NCBI GenBank assembly: GCA_964342855.1 | Contig: CAYFIB010000007.1 | Coordinates: 44,704-108,703, forward strand | From: JBCBJX01 sp964342855 | GTDB taxonomy: Bacteria; Pseudomonadota; Alphaproteobacteria; Caulobacterales; Parvularculaceae | Direction: 5' to 3' | Length of the DNA stretch: 64,000 bases | Part shown: positions 42,116 to 50,002 of the stretch, one piece after another | How positions within the stretch are numbered: the stretch's first letter is position 1 | Layout: each line of letters opens with the position of its first letter | Position numbers and translations under genes: made by a program | Notes under the pieces: generated by a model | What the model was told of the DNA's origin: nothing | What the model saw: the letters and a program-made list of their open reading frames with translations, nothing else | Database searches by the model: none

Positions 42116-43414
42116 ATGGCCCGAAGACTGAACGCATCCGACCCCGGTTTCGACGTCGCATTCGAGAACCTCCTCTCGCTGAAACGCGAAATGTCCGAGG
42201 ACGTCGACCGCGCCGCATCGGAGATCATCGCCGATGTCCGCCAACGCGGCGACGCGGCGCTCATGGACCTCACGAAACGCTTCGACCGGTTCGACCCGGC
42301 GGAAGCGGGCGGCCTGCGCGTCTCCGAAGCCGAGATCGACGCCGCCGTCGCCGCCTGCCCGAAGGATCAGATCGCCGCCCTCGAACTGGCGCGGGACCGC
42401 GTCGTCGCCTATCACGAGCGCCAGAAGCCGGAAGACCTGCGCTATACGGATGAAGCGGGCGTCGAGCTCGGCTGGCGCTGGGGCGCCGTCGAGGCGGCGG
42501 GGCTCTATGTGCCCGGCGGCCTCGCGTCCTATCCCTCCAGCGTTCTCATGAACGCGCTTCCCGCCAAGGTCGCGGGCGTCGAGCGCCTGGTCATGACGGC
42601 GCCGACCCCGGACGGAAAGGCGAACCCGCTCGTTCTCGCCGCCGCCCGCCTTGCAGGCGTCGATGAAATTCACCGCGTCGGCGGCGCGCAGGCGGTCGCC
42701 GCGCTCGCCTGGGGGACGGAGACGATCCGGCCCGTCGATGTCGTCGTCGGGCCCGGCAACGCCTATGTCGCCGCAGCCAAGCGCCTCGTTTTCGGCCGGG
42801 TGGGGATCGATTCCATCGCCGGTCCGTCGGAGATCCTCGTCGTCGCGGATGCCGAGAACAATCCCGATTGGATCGCCGCCGATCTCATGAGCCAGGCCGA
42901 GCACGACCCGTCGGCCCAAAGCATTCTTATTACGGACGACGCCGCCTTCGCCGACGCGGTTGCCGAGGCCTTCAGCCGTATCCTCAAGACGACGCCGCGC
43001 GCCGAAATTGCAGGCGCGGCGTGGCGCGAGAACTCCGCCATCATTCTCGTCAAGGACCTCGCGGCATCGACGTCGCTCATCGACCGCATCGCGCCGGAGC
43101 ACCTCGAACTCGCCGTCGCCGATCCGGAGGCGCTTCTCGGAAACATCCGCAACGCCGGCGCCGTCTTCCTCGGCCGCTGGACGCCGGAGGCGATCGGCGA
43201 CTATGTCGCCGGGCCCGACCACGTGCTGCCGACGGCGCGCGCGGCCCGCTACGCCTCGGGGCTGTCGGTGCTCGATTTCATGAAGCGCACGTCCATCGTG
43301 CGCTGCACGGAGGAAAGCCTCCGCGCCATCGGCCCCGCCGCCGCGACCCTCGCCGACGCCGAAGGGCTGACGGCGCACGCGCTGTCGGTGCGGGTTCGGA
43401 TGAAGAAGAGCTGA
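42116..43414 (+). CDS. hisD: Histidinol dehydrogenase
   Basis: Performs the last two oxidations of histidine biosynthesis (L-histidinol to L-histidine, NAD+ and Zn2+). The 432-aa protein has the family signature IDSIAGPSEILVVADAENNP, GPGNAYVAAAKR, the HxxxD metal/catalytic region SQAEHDPSAQ and the catalytic IAPEHLELA. I chose ATG 42116 (MARRLNASDPGF); the open frame continues upstream to 41975, but those 47 codons are the translation of a Family B repeat. No strong ribosome-binding site precedes the start. hisG lies 16 kb away. Confidence 0.96.
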   Translation: MARRLNASDPGFDVAFENLLSLKREMSEDVDRAASEIIADVRQRGDAALMDLTKRFDRFDPAEAGGLRVSEAEIDAAVAACPKDQIAALELARDRVVAYHERQKPEDLRYTDEAGVELGWRWGAVEAAGLYVPGGLASYPSSVLMNALPAKVAGVERLVMTAPTPDGKANPLVLAAARLAGVDEIHRVGGAQAVAALAWGTETIRPVDVVVGPGNAYVAAAKRLVFGRVGIDSIAGPSEILVVADAENNPDWIAADLMSQAEHDPSAQSILITDDAAFADAVAEAFSRILKTTPRAEIAGAAWRENSAIILVKDLAASTSLIDRIAPEHLELAVADPEALLGNIRNAGAVFLGRWTPEAIGDYVAGPDHVLPTARAARYASGLSVLDFMKRTSIVRCTEESLRAIGPAAATLADAEGLTAHALSVRVRMKKS

Positions 43415-43423
43415 GCGCTCTGT

Positions 43424-43536
43424 CGCCGTCCTTCGTGACGCCTCGCTGCGCGAGGCTCCTCAGGACGAAGATCGGTTCCAATTCGTACAGTCTTCGTCCT
43501 GAGGAGCCGCCGCAGGCGGCGTCACGAAGGACGGCG
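43424..43536. repeat. Family B palindromic repeat, copy 3
   Basis: CGCCGTCCTTCGTGACGCCT and GCGAGGCTCCTCAGGACGAA on the left, CTTCGTCCTGAGGAGCCGCC and GGCGTCACGAAGGACGGCG on the right, inverted around a ~30-bp centre. It starts ten bases after the hisD stop. Confidence 0.88.
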
Positions 43537-43624
43537 GAAAAGAACCGGCCACGGCCGGGCTGCGCGCCGCGGATGACCTCACGCTGCCCGCGGCCTATCC
43601 TCCGCCCTAAACCCGGAGGACGCC

Positions 43625-44245
43625 ATGGGCTTCTACCAACGCCATATCGAGCCGGCGCTCGTCAGCTTCGCGTGTTCGACCAAGCCGATCCGCCGCCAGC
43701 GCGCGAAGATCGCGCCTCGCGCCTCGGGCGTGGTGCTGGAGATCGGCTTCGGATCCGGCCACAATCTTCCGTTCTACGACGCGGAGAAGGTGAAGAAGCT
43801 CTACGCGCTCGAACCGTCCGACGGCATGCGCCAGCGCGCGGCGGAGCGGCTGGCGGCGAGCCCCCTTGATGTGGAGATGCTTGACCTGCCGGGCGAGCAG
43901 GTTCCGCTCGGGGACGGGGAGGTCGACAGCATTCTCGTCACCTACACCCTCTGCACCATCCCGGACGCGCTGAAGGCTCTCGGCGAAATGCGTCGGGTGC
44001 TGAAGAGCGATGGCGTGCTTTATTATTGCGAGCACGGCAGAGCGCCCGATGCGGGCGTCGCGAAATGGCAGGACCGCATCAACGGCGTCTGGGGCGCCAT
44101 CGCCGGCGGCTGCAATCTCAATCGCGACATCCCGGGGCTTGTCCGCGAAGGCGGGTTCGAACTCGACGATCAGGAAGAGCGCTATCTTCCGAGCACGCCG
44201 AAAATCGCAGGCTACAACTATTGGGGTTCAGCGCGACCGGCTTGA
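43625..44245 (+). CDS. Class I SAM-dependent methyltransferase (Methyltransf_11, METTL7-like)
   Basis: A 206-aa methyltransferase. SAM motif I is VLEIGFGSGHNLPFY (about residues 41-55), the acidic ribose-binding residue follows in LYALEPSDGM, and post-motif segments include ILVTYTLCTIPDALKALGEM and RVLKSDGVLYYCEHGRAP. The late NYWGSARP end and overall layout resemble the METTL7/UbiE-like small-molecule or thiol methyltransferases. The substrate is unknown. GGAGG lies five bases before the ATG. It is flanked on both sides by Family B repeats (copies 3 and 4) and interrupts the hisD-UPF0262 neighbourhood, so it looks like an insertion into that block. Confidence 0.85.
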   Translation: MGFYQRHIEPALVSFACSTKPIRRQRAKIAPRASGVVLEIGFGSGHNLPFYDAEKVKKLYALEPSDGMRQRAAERLAASPLDVEMLDLPGEQVPLGDGEVDSILVTYTLCTIPDALKALGEMRRVLKSDGVLYYCEHGRAPDAGVAKWQDRINGVWGAIAGGCNLNRDIPGLVREGGFELDDQEERYLPSTPKIAGYNYWGSARPA

Positions 44246-44270
44246 GGGCGGTTCGTTGATTCGGCGCGCG

Positions 44271-44390
44271 TCGCCGTCCTTCGTGACGCGCGGCTGCGCC
44301 GCGCTCCTCAGGACGAAGTTCAGTTCTGGTAAGAAATAAATCTTCGTCCTGAGGAGCCCGCGTAAGCGGGCGTCACGAAGGACGGCGACG
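44271..44390. repeat. Family B palindromic repeat, copy 4
   Basis: TCGCCGTCCTTCGTGACGCG and GCGCTCCTCAGGACGAAG on the left, CTTCGTCCTGAGGAGCCCGC and GGCGTCACGAAGGACGGCGA on the right, around a ~25-bp AT-richer centre. It lies between the methyltransferase gene and a convergent oxygenase-like gene and may serve as a terminator for both. Confidence 0.88.
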
Positions 44391-44401
44391 GAGCGCTCAG
44401 C

Positions 44402-45115
44402 TTACCCAGGAAACGCGAAATCGCCGTCGGTGAAGACGCGCTGCTTGTCGAACGCCCATTCCGCATTCGGGCCGTCGCGATCGACCCAATGCAGAAAGAG
44501 GTGGGCGGACCAGCGGTTGGGGTTCGGATCGACGCGGCCGTGGCGGCGCTCGCAGCCTTTATAGAGAACGCCGTCGCCCGGCTGCATCGCGAAGCCGGAA
44601 TAGGCCTCCTCACCGAAATCGTCCGTCATCGGATGCGCCTTCATCGCCTCTTCCGTCCACTGCTTTTCGCCGACGCAGAGCGCCCACGGCTTGTCGTCGG
44701 AATAGCCGATGGTGAGGGAGAAGGAGTGCTCGCAGGAGGGCCGGTCGATGTGGATCTTGCAGACATCCCCGCGCTGATAGGTCCGGAAGTAGGAGTAGGT
44801 CGGCAGAAGCCGCACGCCCGCCGCCGCCTCGATCGCCGGAGTGAGACCCCAGTGGAACCCGAGGAGGGACGGCCACAGAAAGCCGTAAATCTCGATGGTG
44901 GATTTCTTGCTCACCGGCGCCTGGGTGAGGGCGGGACCCTTCGGTTTCTTCGCGCCCACCTGCGCCTGATAGGTGAGGCCCGCCGCGACTTCCGGCGGCA
45001 CCACGCCGTCGAGGAGCACGCGGCCTTTCTCACGGAATTCCGCCGCGCGGTCGGCGAGATCGCCCGTGTGGAGCGTCGGGGTGAGCGGGCGGTCAAGCGT
45101 TTCGGTCGCGGACAT
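44402..45115 (-). CDS. Putative 2OG-Fe(II) oxygenase-like protein
   Basis: A 237-aa protein I assign tentatively to the double-stranded beta-helix oxygenases. The evidence is a KIHIDRPSCEHSFSLTIGY segment giving an HxD pair, a later GDGVLYKGCERRHGR segment that could give the distal histidine, and a terminal strand HLFLHWVDRDGP with the basic residue expected to bind 2-oxoglutarate not clearly placed. The N-terminal helix EFREKGRVLLDGVVPPEVAA resembles prolyl-hydroxylase-type leaders. No signal peptide. It is transcribed alone, opposite to its neighbours, inside the his/mur/infA block. Substrate unknown. Confidence 0.65.
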   Translation of the reverse strand: MSATETLDRPLTPTLHTGDLADRAAEFREKGRVLLDGVVPPEVAAGLTYQAQVGAKKPKGPALTQAPVSKKSTIEIYGFLWPSLLGFHWGLTPAIEAAAGVRLLPTYSYFRTYQRGDVCKIHIDRPSCEHSFSLTIGYSDDKPWALCVGEKQWTEEAMKAHPMTDDFGEEAYSGFAMQPGDGVLYKGCERRHGRVDPNPNRWSAHLFLHWVDRDGPNAEWAFDKQRVFTDGDFAFPG

Positions 45116-45255
45116 GGGAGCTTTCCTCTAGAACGCCGCCTCCATATCAAGGCGAGCCCGCGCCCGCAAAACGCAACTCGCCACGTGACGCGGAGGGCCG
45201 GGCGGCTTTAGGGTCGCCTGACGCCATCCCGCCTCAAGAGGCCGCCTCCGCCGCC

Positions 45256-45741
45256 GTGACCGATCCAGCCGAGACCCGCACCGACCGCCTCATCCGCGTG
45301 GAGCTGGACGAGCGCTCGCTCGCCCCCGCGCCGGCGGACATCGAGCATGAGCGCAAGGTCGCGATCTACGATCTTCTGGAAGAGAACGCCTTCCAGCCGG
45401 TCGGCGCGGAGCCGGGGCCCTATATTCTTTATCTTGGCGTGGTGGAGCGGCGGCTCGCTTTCGACATCCGCTATGCCGACGACAAGCCGGCGGCGGGTTT
45501 CGGGCTGTCCATGTCGCCCTTCCGGAAGATCATTAAGGACTACTTCCTCCTGTGTGAGAGCTATTACGACGCCATCCGCAACGCCGCGCCCGCACAGATC
45601 GAGACAATCGACATGGCCCGTCGCGGCATGCACGACGAAGGCTCGCGCATTCTCATCGAGCGCCTCGAAGGCAAGATCGCCGTCGATTTCGACACGGCGC
45701 GGCGGCTCTTCACCCTTATCTGCGCGCTGCACATGCGCTGA
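45256..45741 (+). CDS. UPF0262 family protein
   Basis: A 161-aa protein of the alphaproteobacterial UPF0262 family. It has conserved stretches IEHERKVAIYDLLEENAF, SMSPFRKIIKDYFLLCESYY, and the end DTARRLFTLICALHMR. Function unknown. It begins with GTG at 45256; the nearest AAGAGG is 14 bases upstream, so the start is reasonable but not certain. It is normally encoded next to hisD and ahead of a low-molecular-weight phosphatase and infA, as seen here apart from the inserted genes. Confidence 0.9.
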   Translation: MTDPAETRTDRLIRVELDERSLAPAPADIEHERKVAIYDLLEENAFQPVGAEPGPYILYLGVVERRLAFDIRYADDKPAAGFGLSMSPFRKIIKDYFLLCESYYDAIRNAAPAQIETIDMARRGMHDEGSRILIERLEGKIAVDFDTARRLFTLICALHMR

Positions 45742-45756
45742 CGGAGCGATGGCCCC

Positions 45757-46197
45757 ATGACATCCGACACCCGCCAGCCGCGATCTCTTCTGTTCGCCTG
45801 CAACATGAACTCCGTGCGCTCGCCCATGGCGGCGAGCCTCGCCGCCGCCATGCTGGGCGACGCGGTGCACGTGGAATCGGCGGGCGTCTATGAAGGCGCC
45901 GTCGATCCGTTCGCGGAGGCGGTGATGGCCGAGATCGGCCATGACATTTCCGGTCACGTCGCGCGCGCGTTCGACGAGGCGGACCCCGCGGGCTTCGATC
46001 TGGTGGTCGCGCTGACGCCGGAAGCCCAACGCGAAGCGGAAAGCCGCGTCGACCCTGCCCGCGTCGAATTCTGGGCGATCGACAATCCGTCCGAGACCCG
46101 CGGCAACCGCGAGCAGGTCATGACCGCCTATCGCGCGACCCGCGAAGCCCTGAAACGGCGCATCGCGGAGCGCTTCGCCGCTCAGGCCGCGGGCTGA
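45757..46197 (+). CDS. Low-molecular-weight protein tyrosine phosphatase family protein
   Basis: A 146-aa phosphatase-fold protein with the P-loop CNMNSVRS (Cys15 nucleophile, Arg21), matching CX5R, and a candidate general-acid aspartate in WAIDNPSE. Related arsenate reductases share the fold, but the extra cysteines of ArsC are absent. It belongs to the conserved UPF0262-phosphatase-infA string. Its 3' end overlaps the 3' end of the convergent FAD oxidoreductase gene by 16 bases. GGAG lies ten bases before the ATG. Confidence 0.88.
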   Translation: MTSDTRQPRSLLFACNMNSVRSPMAASLAAAMLGDAVHVESAGVYEGAVDPFAEAVMAEIGHDISGHVARAFDEADPAGFDLVVALTPEAQREAESRVDPARVEFWAIDNPSETRGNREQVMTAYRATREALKRRIAERFAAQAAG

Positions 46198-47582
46198 AGG
46201 GCGGCGAGTTTCTGCAGGTTCTCGACCGCCGGGAAGGCGGCGTCCTTCAGGCGTTTCATGATGGCGAGCTTCTCGTGGTCGTCCTCGGCGATCTCTGAGG
46301 AGAGCTTGCCGAAACCGTCGAGGCGGCACTCGCGGATCCATGTGCGCACCTCCGGATCGCGGCCCCAGAGGAACTGGTTGGTCATGTTGACGATGGTGGA
46401 CGCCGGCCAGTCGTAGATCGAATCCGTCAGCGGCGTCGGTGTCGCGAGGGCGTTTTTCTCCTCATCCGTTGCTTTGGTTGCTTCAAGGTGCGCGATGAGC
46501 GCGCCGCTGAAGGTCGGTTGCGGCAGACGGATCATCTGCACCGTGAGGAGGTCGCCGTCGAAGACGGGCTTCGGCGGGCGGCGCGTCGCGCCCGCGGCGG
46601 TGCAGTCAATGAAGAGGGCGTCTTCCGGCACGGCCTCCTCGCCCGTCTCGAACATCATGCGGCCGGGCTCCAGCGCCCTCACGCGATGGCCGCGGATGAC
46701 CTGCGTGATCCGGCGCAGCTCCGCGGCTTCGGCGCGGCTCAAGGTCGGGAAATGGAACATGGTCGGGAAGACGTCATCGAAAATGCGGTGGATGACCTTG
46801 CCCGCCTCCAGCCGCTCGAAAAGGTCCTCGATGGAGGTCGCCGCCGCGCTCGACTCGAATTGGGCGGCGGTGCGCCCGAAGACGTCGGCGAAGAACTGCG
46901 CGCCCGGCTGCATGCCGGCCCGGTCGAACACCCAGCCGTCGCGCGGAATGACCCAGGTGATCGCGTCCGGATCGGCGCCCGCCTCCAGAAGCCAGCCAGC
47001 CGTGTCCATCGCCGTCTTGCCGCCGCCGAGGAGGACGAAGCGCTGATGGGCGCGCGCGCGGCGCGGCAGATCGTTCGGCGGGACGCAGGCGACGCCGTCG
47101 GCGACCGAAAATGACCGCGCGTGCGTCGAGGGGACCGTGACGCCGAGATAGGTCGTGTCCACCGTCCGCTTGGCCGCGCGCACCTCAAACGCCGCGCCGC
47201 CGAGCAGCGGTTCGATGCGCCCGCCGTCGGCGTAACGGTGCATCGGGAAGTACCGGACGCGGCCGGAGGGCAAAAACACCTCGCGCATGGCGCGGTCGAA
47301 ATGGGCGGCGACTTCCGAACACGAGGCGAGTTCGAAAAAGCCTTTATTGGAGCCCGCTCCATCGACGCGGTTCTGACCGAGCGGAAGGGAGGCGACGCCG
47401 TAAAACGAGGACGGCTGGTGGAGGCGCACGAACGGGTAGGCGTCGCACCAGTGGCCGCCGGGCGCGTGGTGCTCATCGACGATGACGATGTCGGCGTCGG
47501 ATTCCGTGAGGAGCGTATCAACGAACGCCATCGCGACGGCGCCTGCGCCCACCACGAGAAAATCGGTTTCGAGGGTCGTCAT
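46182..47582 (-). CDS. FAD/NAD(P)-binding oxidoreductase, uncharacterised
   Basis: A 466-aa flavoprotein-like enzyme. The N-terminal Rossmann motif FLVVGAGAVAMAFVDTLL (GxGxxA) should bind FAD, with the acidic ribose ligand in VIVDEHHAPGGHW. A second nucleotide-binding motif, FVLLGGGKTAMDTAGWL, appears at about residue 180 and fits NAD(P)H, so the layout resembles flavin monooxygenases and pyridine-nucleotide-disulphide oxidoreductases without the redox-active cysteines. The ATG at 47582 has GGAGGAG upstream; the longer in-frame start adds 18 unlikely residues. It sits on the opposite strand inside the phosphatase-infA junction, an apparent insertion. Substrate unknown. Confidence 0.8.
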   Translation of the reverse strand: MTTLETDFLVVGAGAVAMAFVDTLLTESDADIVIVDEHHAPGGHWCDAYPFVRLHQPSSFYGVASLPLGQNRVDGAGSNKGFFELASCSEVAAHFDRAMREVFLPSGRVRYFPMHRYADGGRIEPLLGGAAFEVRAAKRTVDTTYLGVTVPSTHARSFSVADGVACVPPNDLPRRARAHQRFVLLGGGKTAMDTAGWLLEAGADPDAITWVIPRDGWVFDRAGMQPGAQFFADVFGRTAAQFESSAAATSIEDLFERLEAGKVIHRIFDDVFPTMFHFPTLSRAEAAELRRITQVIRGHRVRALEPGRMMFETGEEAVPEDALFIDCTAAGATRRPPKPVFDGDLLTVQMIRLPQPTFSGALIAHLEATKATDEEKNALATPTPLTDSIYDWPASTIVNMTNQFLWGRDPEVRTWIRECRLDGFGKLSSEIAEDDHEKLAIMKRLKDAAFPAVENLQKLAALQPAA

Positions 47583-47714
47583 TAGGGGCTCCTCCGGTTC
47601 GCAATCCAAGGTACGCGCGGGCGTCCTGTCGCGCACCTGCGGGATGCAGCGCCCTCAAAGCTTGATTTTGCAGGCGGGCCGACCCAAGTTCCCGCCTCGC
47701 AAACGGGGAGCCGC

Positions 47715-47933
47715 ATGGCCAAGGAAGAATTGCTCGAGTTTTCAGGGACGGTGGAGGAGCTTCTGCCGAACGCGACATTTCGCGTGAAACTCGAGAATGA
47801 CCACGAGATCATCGCCCACACGGCGGGCAAGATGCGCAAGAACCGCATTCGCGTGCTCGCGGGCGACAAGGTTCTCGTCGAGATGACGCCCTATGACCTC
47901 ACCAAGAGCCGCATCACCTATCGCTTCAAATAA
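47715..47933 (+). CDS. infA: Translation initiation factor IF-1
   Basis: A 72-aa S1/OB-fold protein that binds the 30S A site during initiation. The sequence has the canonical EFSGTVEELLPNATFRVKLE, AHTAGKMRKNRIRVLAGDKV and YDLTKSRITYRFK segments and exact family length. GGGGAG is placed four bases before the ATG. The downstream maf gene begins within its last 41 bases. Confidence 0.98.
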   Translation: MAKEELLEFSGTVEELLPNATFRVKLENDHEIIAHTAGKMRKNRIRVLAGDKVLVEMTPYDLTKSRITYRFK

Positions 47934-48522
47934 TCCGCCGCTGATCCTCGCCAGCGCCTCGCCGCGTCGTCGCGCGCTGCTGGGCCTGTTGGGGATCGCG
48001 CCGGACGGGATCGTCTCGCCCGATATCGATGAGACCGAGCGGCCGGGGGAGACGCCTCAGGCGCTCGCCGGACGGCTCGCGGCGGAAAAAGCCGAGGCCG
48101 TACGCGCGGATCAACCGGGCAAACTCATTCTGGCGGGCGACACGGTGGTCGCCGTCGGCCGCCGCATTCTGCCGAAGACCGAGACGGAGGAGGAGGCGCG
48201 GTTTTGCCTGGATCTTCTCTCGGGCCGCGCGCACCGTGTTTATTCCGGGATCGCCCTCTATGGCCCGGGCGAAGAGCGCCGCACACGGACGGTGGAGACG
48301 CGCGTGAAGGTGAAACGCCTCTCGGACGACGAAATCCGCACCTATATTGAAAGCGATGAATGGCGCGGAAAGGCGGGCGGCTACGCCATTCAGGGACTCT
48401 TCTCCGCACATATCATCCAGATTGTCGGTTCTTTCTATTCTGTCGTCGGACTGCCGGTCTATGAAGCCGCGCAGCTGCTCGCGGGCGCCGGTCTGAAGCC
48501 GCGAACCGGAGCTCTCGAGTGA
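47893..48522 (+). CDS. maf: Maf-family nucleoside triphosphate pyrophosphatase
   Basis: A 209-aa house-cleaning pyrophosphatase of the Maf family (dTTP/UTP or m7GTP type), cytoplasmic. Signatures are LILASASPRRRALL, the SPDIDETERPGETPQ loop, LILAGDTVVAVG and the end YSVVGLPVYEAAQLL. The only ATG that opens the frame, at 47893, lies within infA and adds 14 non-conserved residues before the motif. Expression is presumably coupled to infA. Its stop overlaps the GTG start of the RNase E/G gene. Confidence 0.93.
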   Translation: MTSPRAASPIASNNPPLILASASPRRRALLGLLGIAPDGIVSPDIDETERPGETPQALAGRLAAEKAEAVRADQPGKLILAGDTVVAVGRRILPKTETEEEARFCLDLLSGRAHRVYSGIALYGPGEERRTRTVETRVKVKRLSDDEIRTYIESDEWRGKAGGYAIQGLFSAHIIQIVGSFYSVVGLPVYEAAQLLAGAGLKPRTGALE

Positions 48523-49832
48523 AAACGCGCGCTCTTGTTTTCGAGCGCTTCGCGCTGGAGACCCGTCTCGGCCTTTTCATCGACGACCGGCCTGTCGCCA
48601 TCGCGCAGGAGACGCCGCTGATCGATCGCGGTCCGCGCGCCGGCGCGATTTACCGCGCGAAGGCGGGCGAAACGACGCCGGATCGTCGGGGGCAGTTTTT
48701 CGATATTGGCGAGGGCGAAGCATTTCTGCCTCTCGGTAAGTCTGATCGTCCGCACCCGCAGGGCGCCCGGCTGCTGGTTCAGATCCGGCGCGAGCGGGAG
48801 GACGGAAAGTCGCCGATCATCACGGCGGACGCAAAGCTCGTTGGCCCGTTCGCGGTGCTTTCCCTGTCAGACGGCGAGGCTACCGTCTCCACACGCATCA
48901 AAGGCGGCGAACGCGAAGACCTGCGCGCCGTCGCAGCGAAAGCGGCGAGCGGTCGCGCTGTCGCCGTGCGATCTGAAGCGGCGGGACGGTCGGACGCGCT
49001 GGCGGCTGATATCGCGCGGCTTTCAGCGCGCGCGCGCGGCGTCTCCGCGGTCGGCGATATCGGGCTCGCGCTCGGCGTCGATGCGCCGATCGCAGACGCG
49101 CTCGCGCAATGGGGCGCGTCCGGGCTTGAGCTTGCGGGCGCGGATCGGGAGCTGTCGCAGATCGCCGAACTCTATGACCTCGATGCACCGATGACGGAGC
49201 ATGAGAACGATCTCGATGAGGCGTTCGAGTTTGCCGCCTCGGATCACGCGGCGATGCCGGGCGGCGGCGCGCTCTGGTTCGAACGCACGCGCGCGTTCAT
49301 CGCGGTGGATGTTGATCTAGGCGGACGGGCCTCATCGCGCGATGGCGGCCTGCGGCCCATCGCGAATGAAATCATGCGGGGGTTGCGCCTGCGCGGGCTC
49401 GGCGGTCAGGTCGTCATTGACTTTCCGGCTCGGCTCGCCCGGGACGCCGCCGCCATTCGGTCGGTGTTCGCCGCCGCGAGCGCCGATGATCCGGATACGA
49501 TGGGTCGGGTCGAGGTGGAGAAAAGCGGGCTCGTCACTCTGACCCGGCGGGCGAGCGCGCGCGACTGGCGCACGCTCTGGACGGCGCCGGCGCGCGGCAC
49601 GGCGGCGGCGGGGCGCGATTGGTCGCTCGCTTACCGGGCGCTCGATGCTGCGCGCAGTCTTGAACGCGCATTGCGCGCGGATCGCTCGGCGCGCTTGCGC
49701 CTGCAGGCGCCGACGCCCGTTTTCAATGCGCTGAAGGCGGCGCGACTTGAGGCGTCGCTCGGCGAGCTCTATGGCGCACGGATGCAGATGGAGGAGACGA
49801 CCGATGGCGCGATCGATATCGCCAGCTTCTGA
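48519..49832 (+). CDS. Ribonuclease E/G family protein
   Basis: A 437-aa member of the RNase E/G family, shorter than RNase E. An N-terminal S1-like region is followed by the DNase I-like catalytic part. The metal-binding aspartates are visible in AFIAVDVDLGG and GGQVVIDFPARL, which correspond to Asp303 and Asp346 of E. coli RNase E. The CPxC zinc-link is absent, so it may be monomeric or act differently. It starts with GTG overlapping the maf stop (GTGA). This maf-rng-yacG string is conserved in alphaproteobacteria; its RNA targets are not known from sequence. Confidence 0.88.
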   Translation: MKTRALVFERFALETRLGLFIDDRPVAIAQETPLIDRGPRAGAIYRAKAGETTPDRRGQFFDIGEGEAFLPLGKSDRPHPQGARLLVQIRREREDGKSPIITADAKLVGPFAVLSLSDGEATVSTRIKGGEREDLRAVAAKAASGRAVAVRSEAAGRSDALAADIARLSARARGVSAVGDIGLALGVDAPIADALAQWGASGLELAGADRELSQIAELYDLDAPMTEHENDLDEAFEFAASDHAAMPGGGALWFERTRAFIAVDVDLGGRASSRDGGLRPIANEIMRGLRLRGLGGQVVIDFPARLARDAAAIRSVFAAASADDPDTMGRVEVEKSGLVTLTRRASARDWRTLWTAPARGTAAAGRDWSLAYRALDAARSLERALRADRSARLRLQAPTPVFNALKAARLEASLGELYGARMQMEETTDGAIDIASF

Positions 49833-49998
49833 GGCGGGACCGAAGTGCCCGATCTGCGAAGAACCGCGGTCGGCTGAGTACAAACCGTTCTGCTCAAAGC
49901 GCTGCGCCGACCGCGATCTGCACCGCTGGCTATCCGGCTCCTACGCCATCCCTGCGACGGAGGCCGAGCCGCCTACGGACGATGATCTCGAGAACTGA
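49804..49998 (+). CDS. yacG: DNA gyrase inhibitor YacG-type zinc protein
   Basis: A 64-aa zinc-finger protein with Cys15-x2-Cys18 and Cys30-x3-Cys34 (CPIC, CSKRC) followed by ADRDLHRWLSGSYAIP and an acidic tail, the YacG/DUF329 layout. E. coli YacG inhibits DNA gyrase. The ATG at 49804 lies within the last 29 bases of the RNase E/G gene. A longer in-frame start at 49747 is rejected because homologues begin at the zinc domain. It is the end of the murA-to-yacG block, with only four bases before the convergent histidine kinase stop. Confidence 0.93.
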   Translation: MARSISPASEAGPKCPICEEPRSAEYKPFCSKRCADRDLHRWLSGSYAIPATEAEPPTDDDLEN

Positions 49999-50002
49999 TC
50001 GG

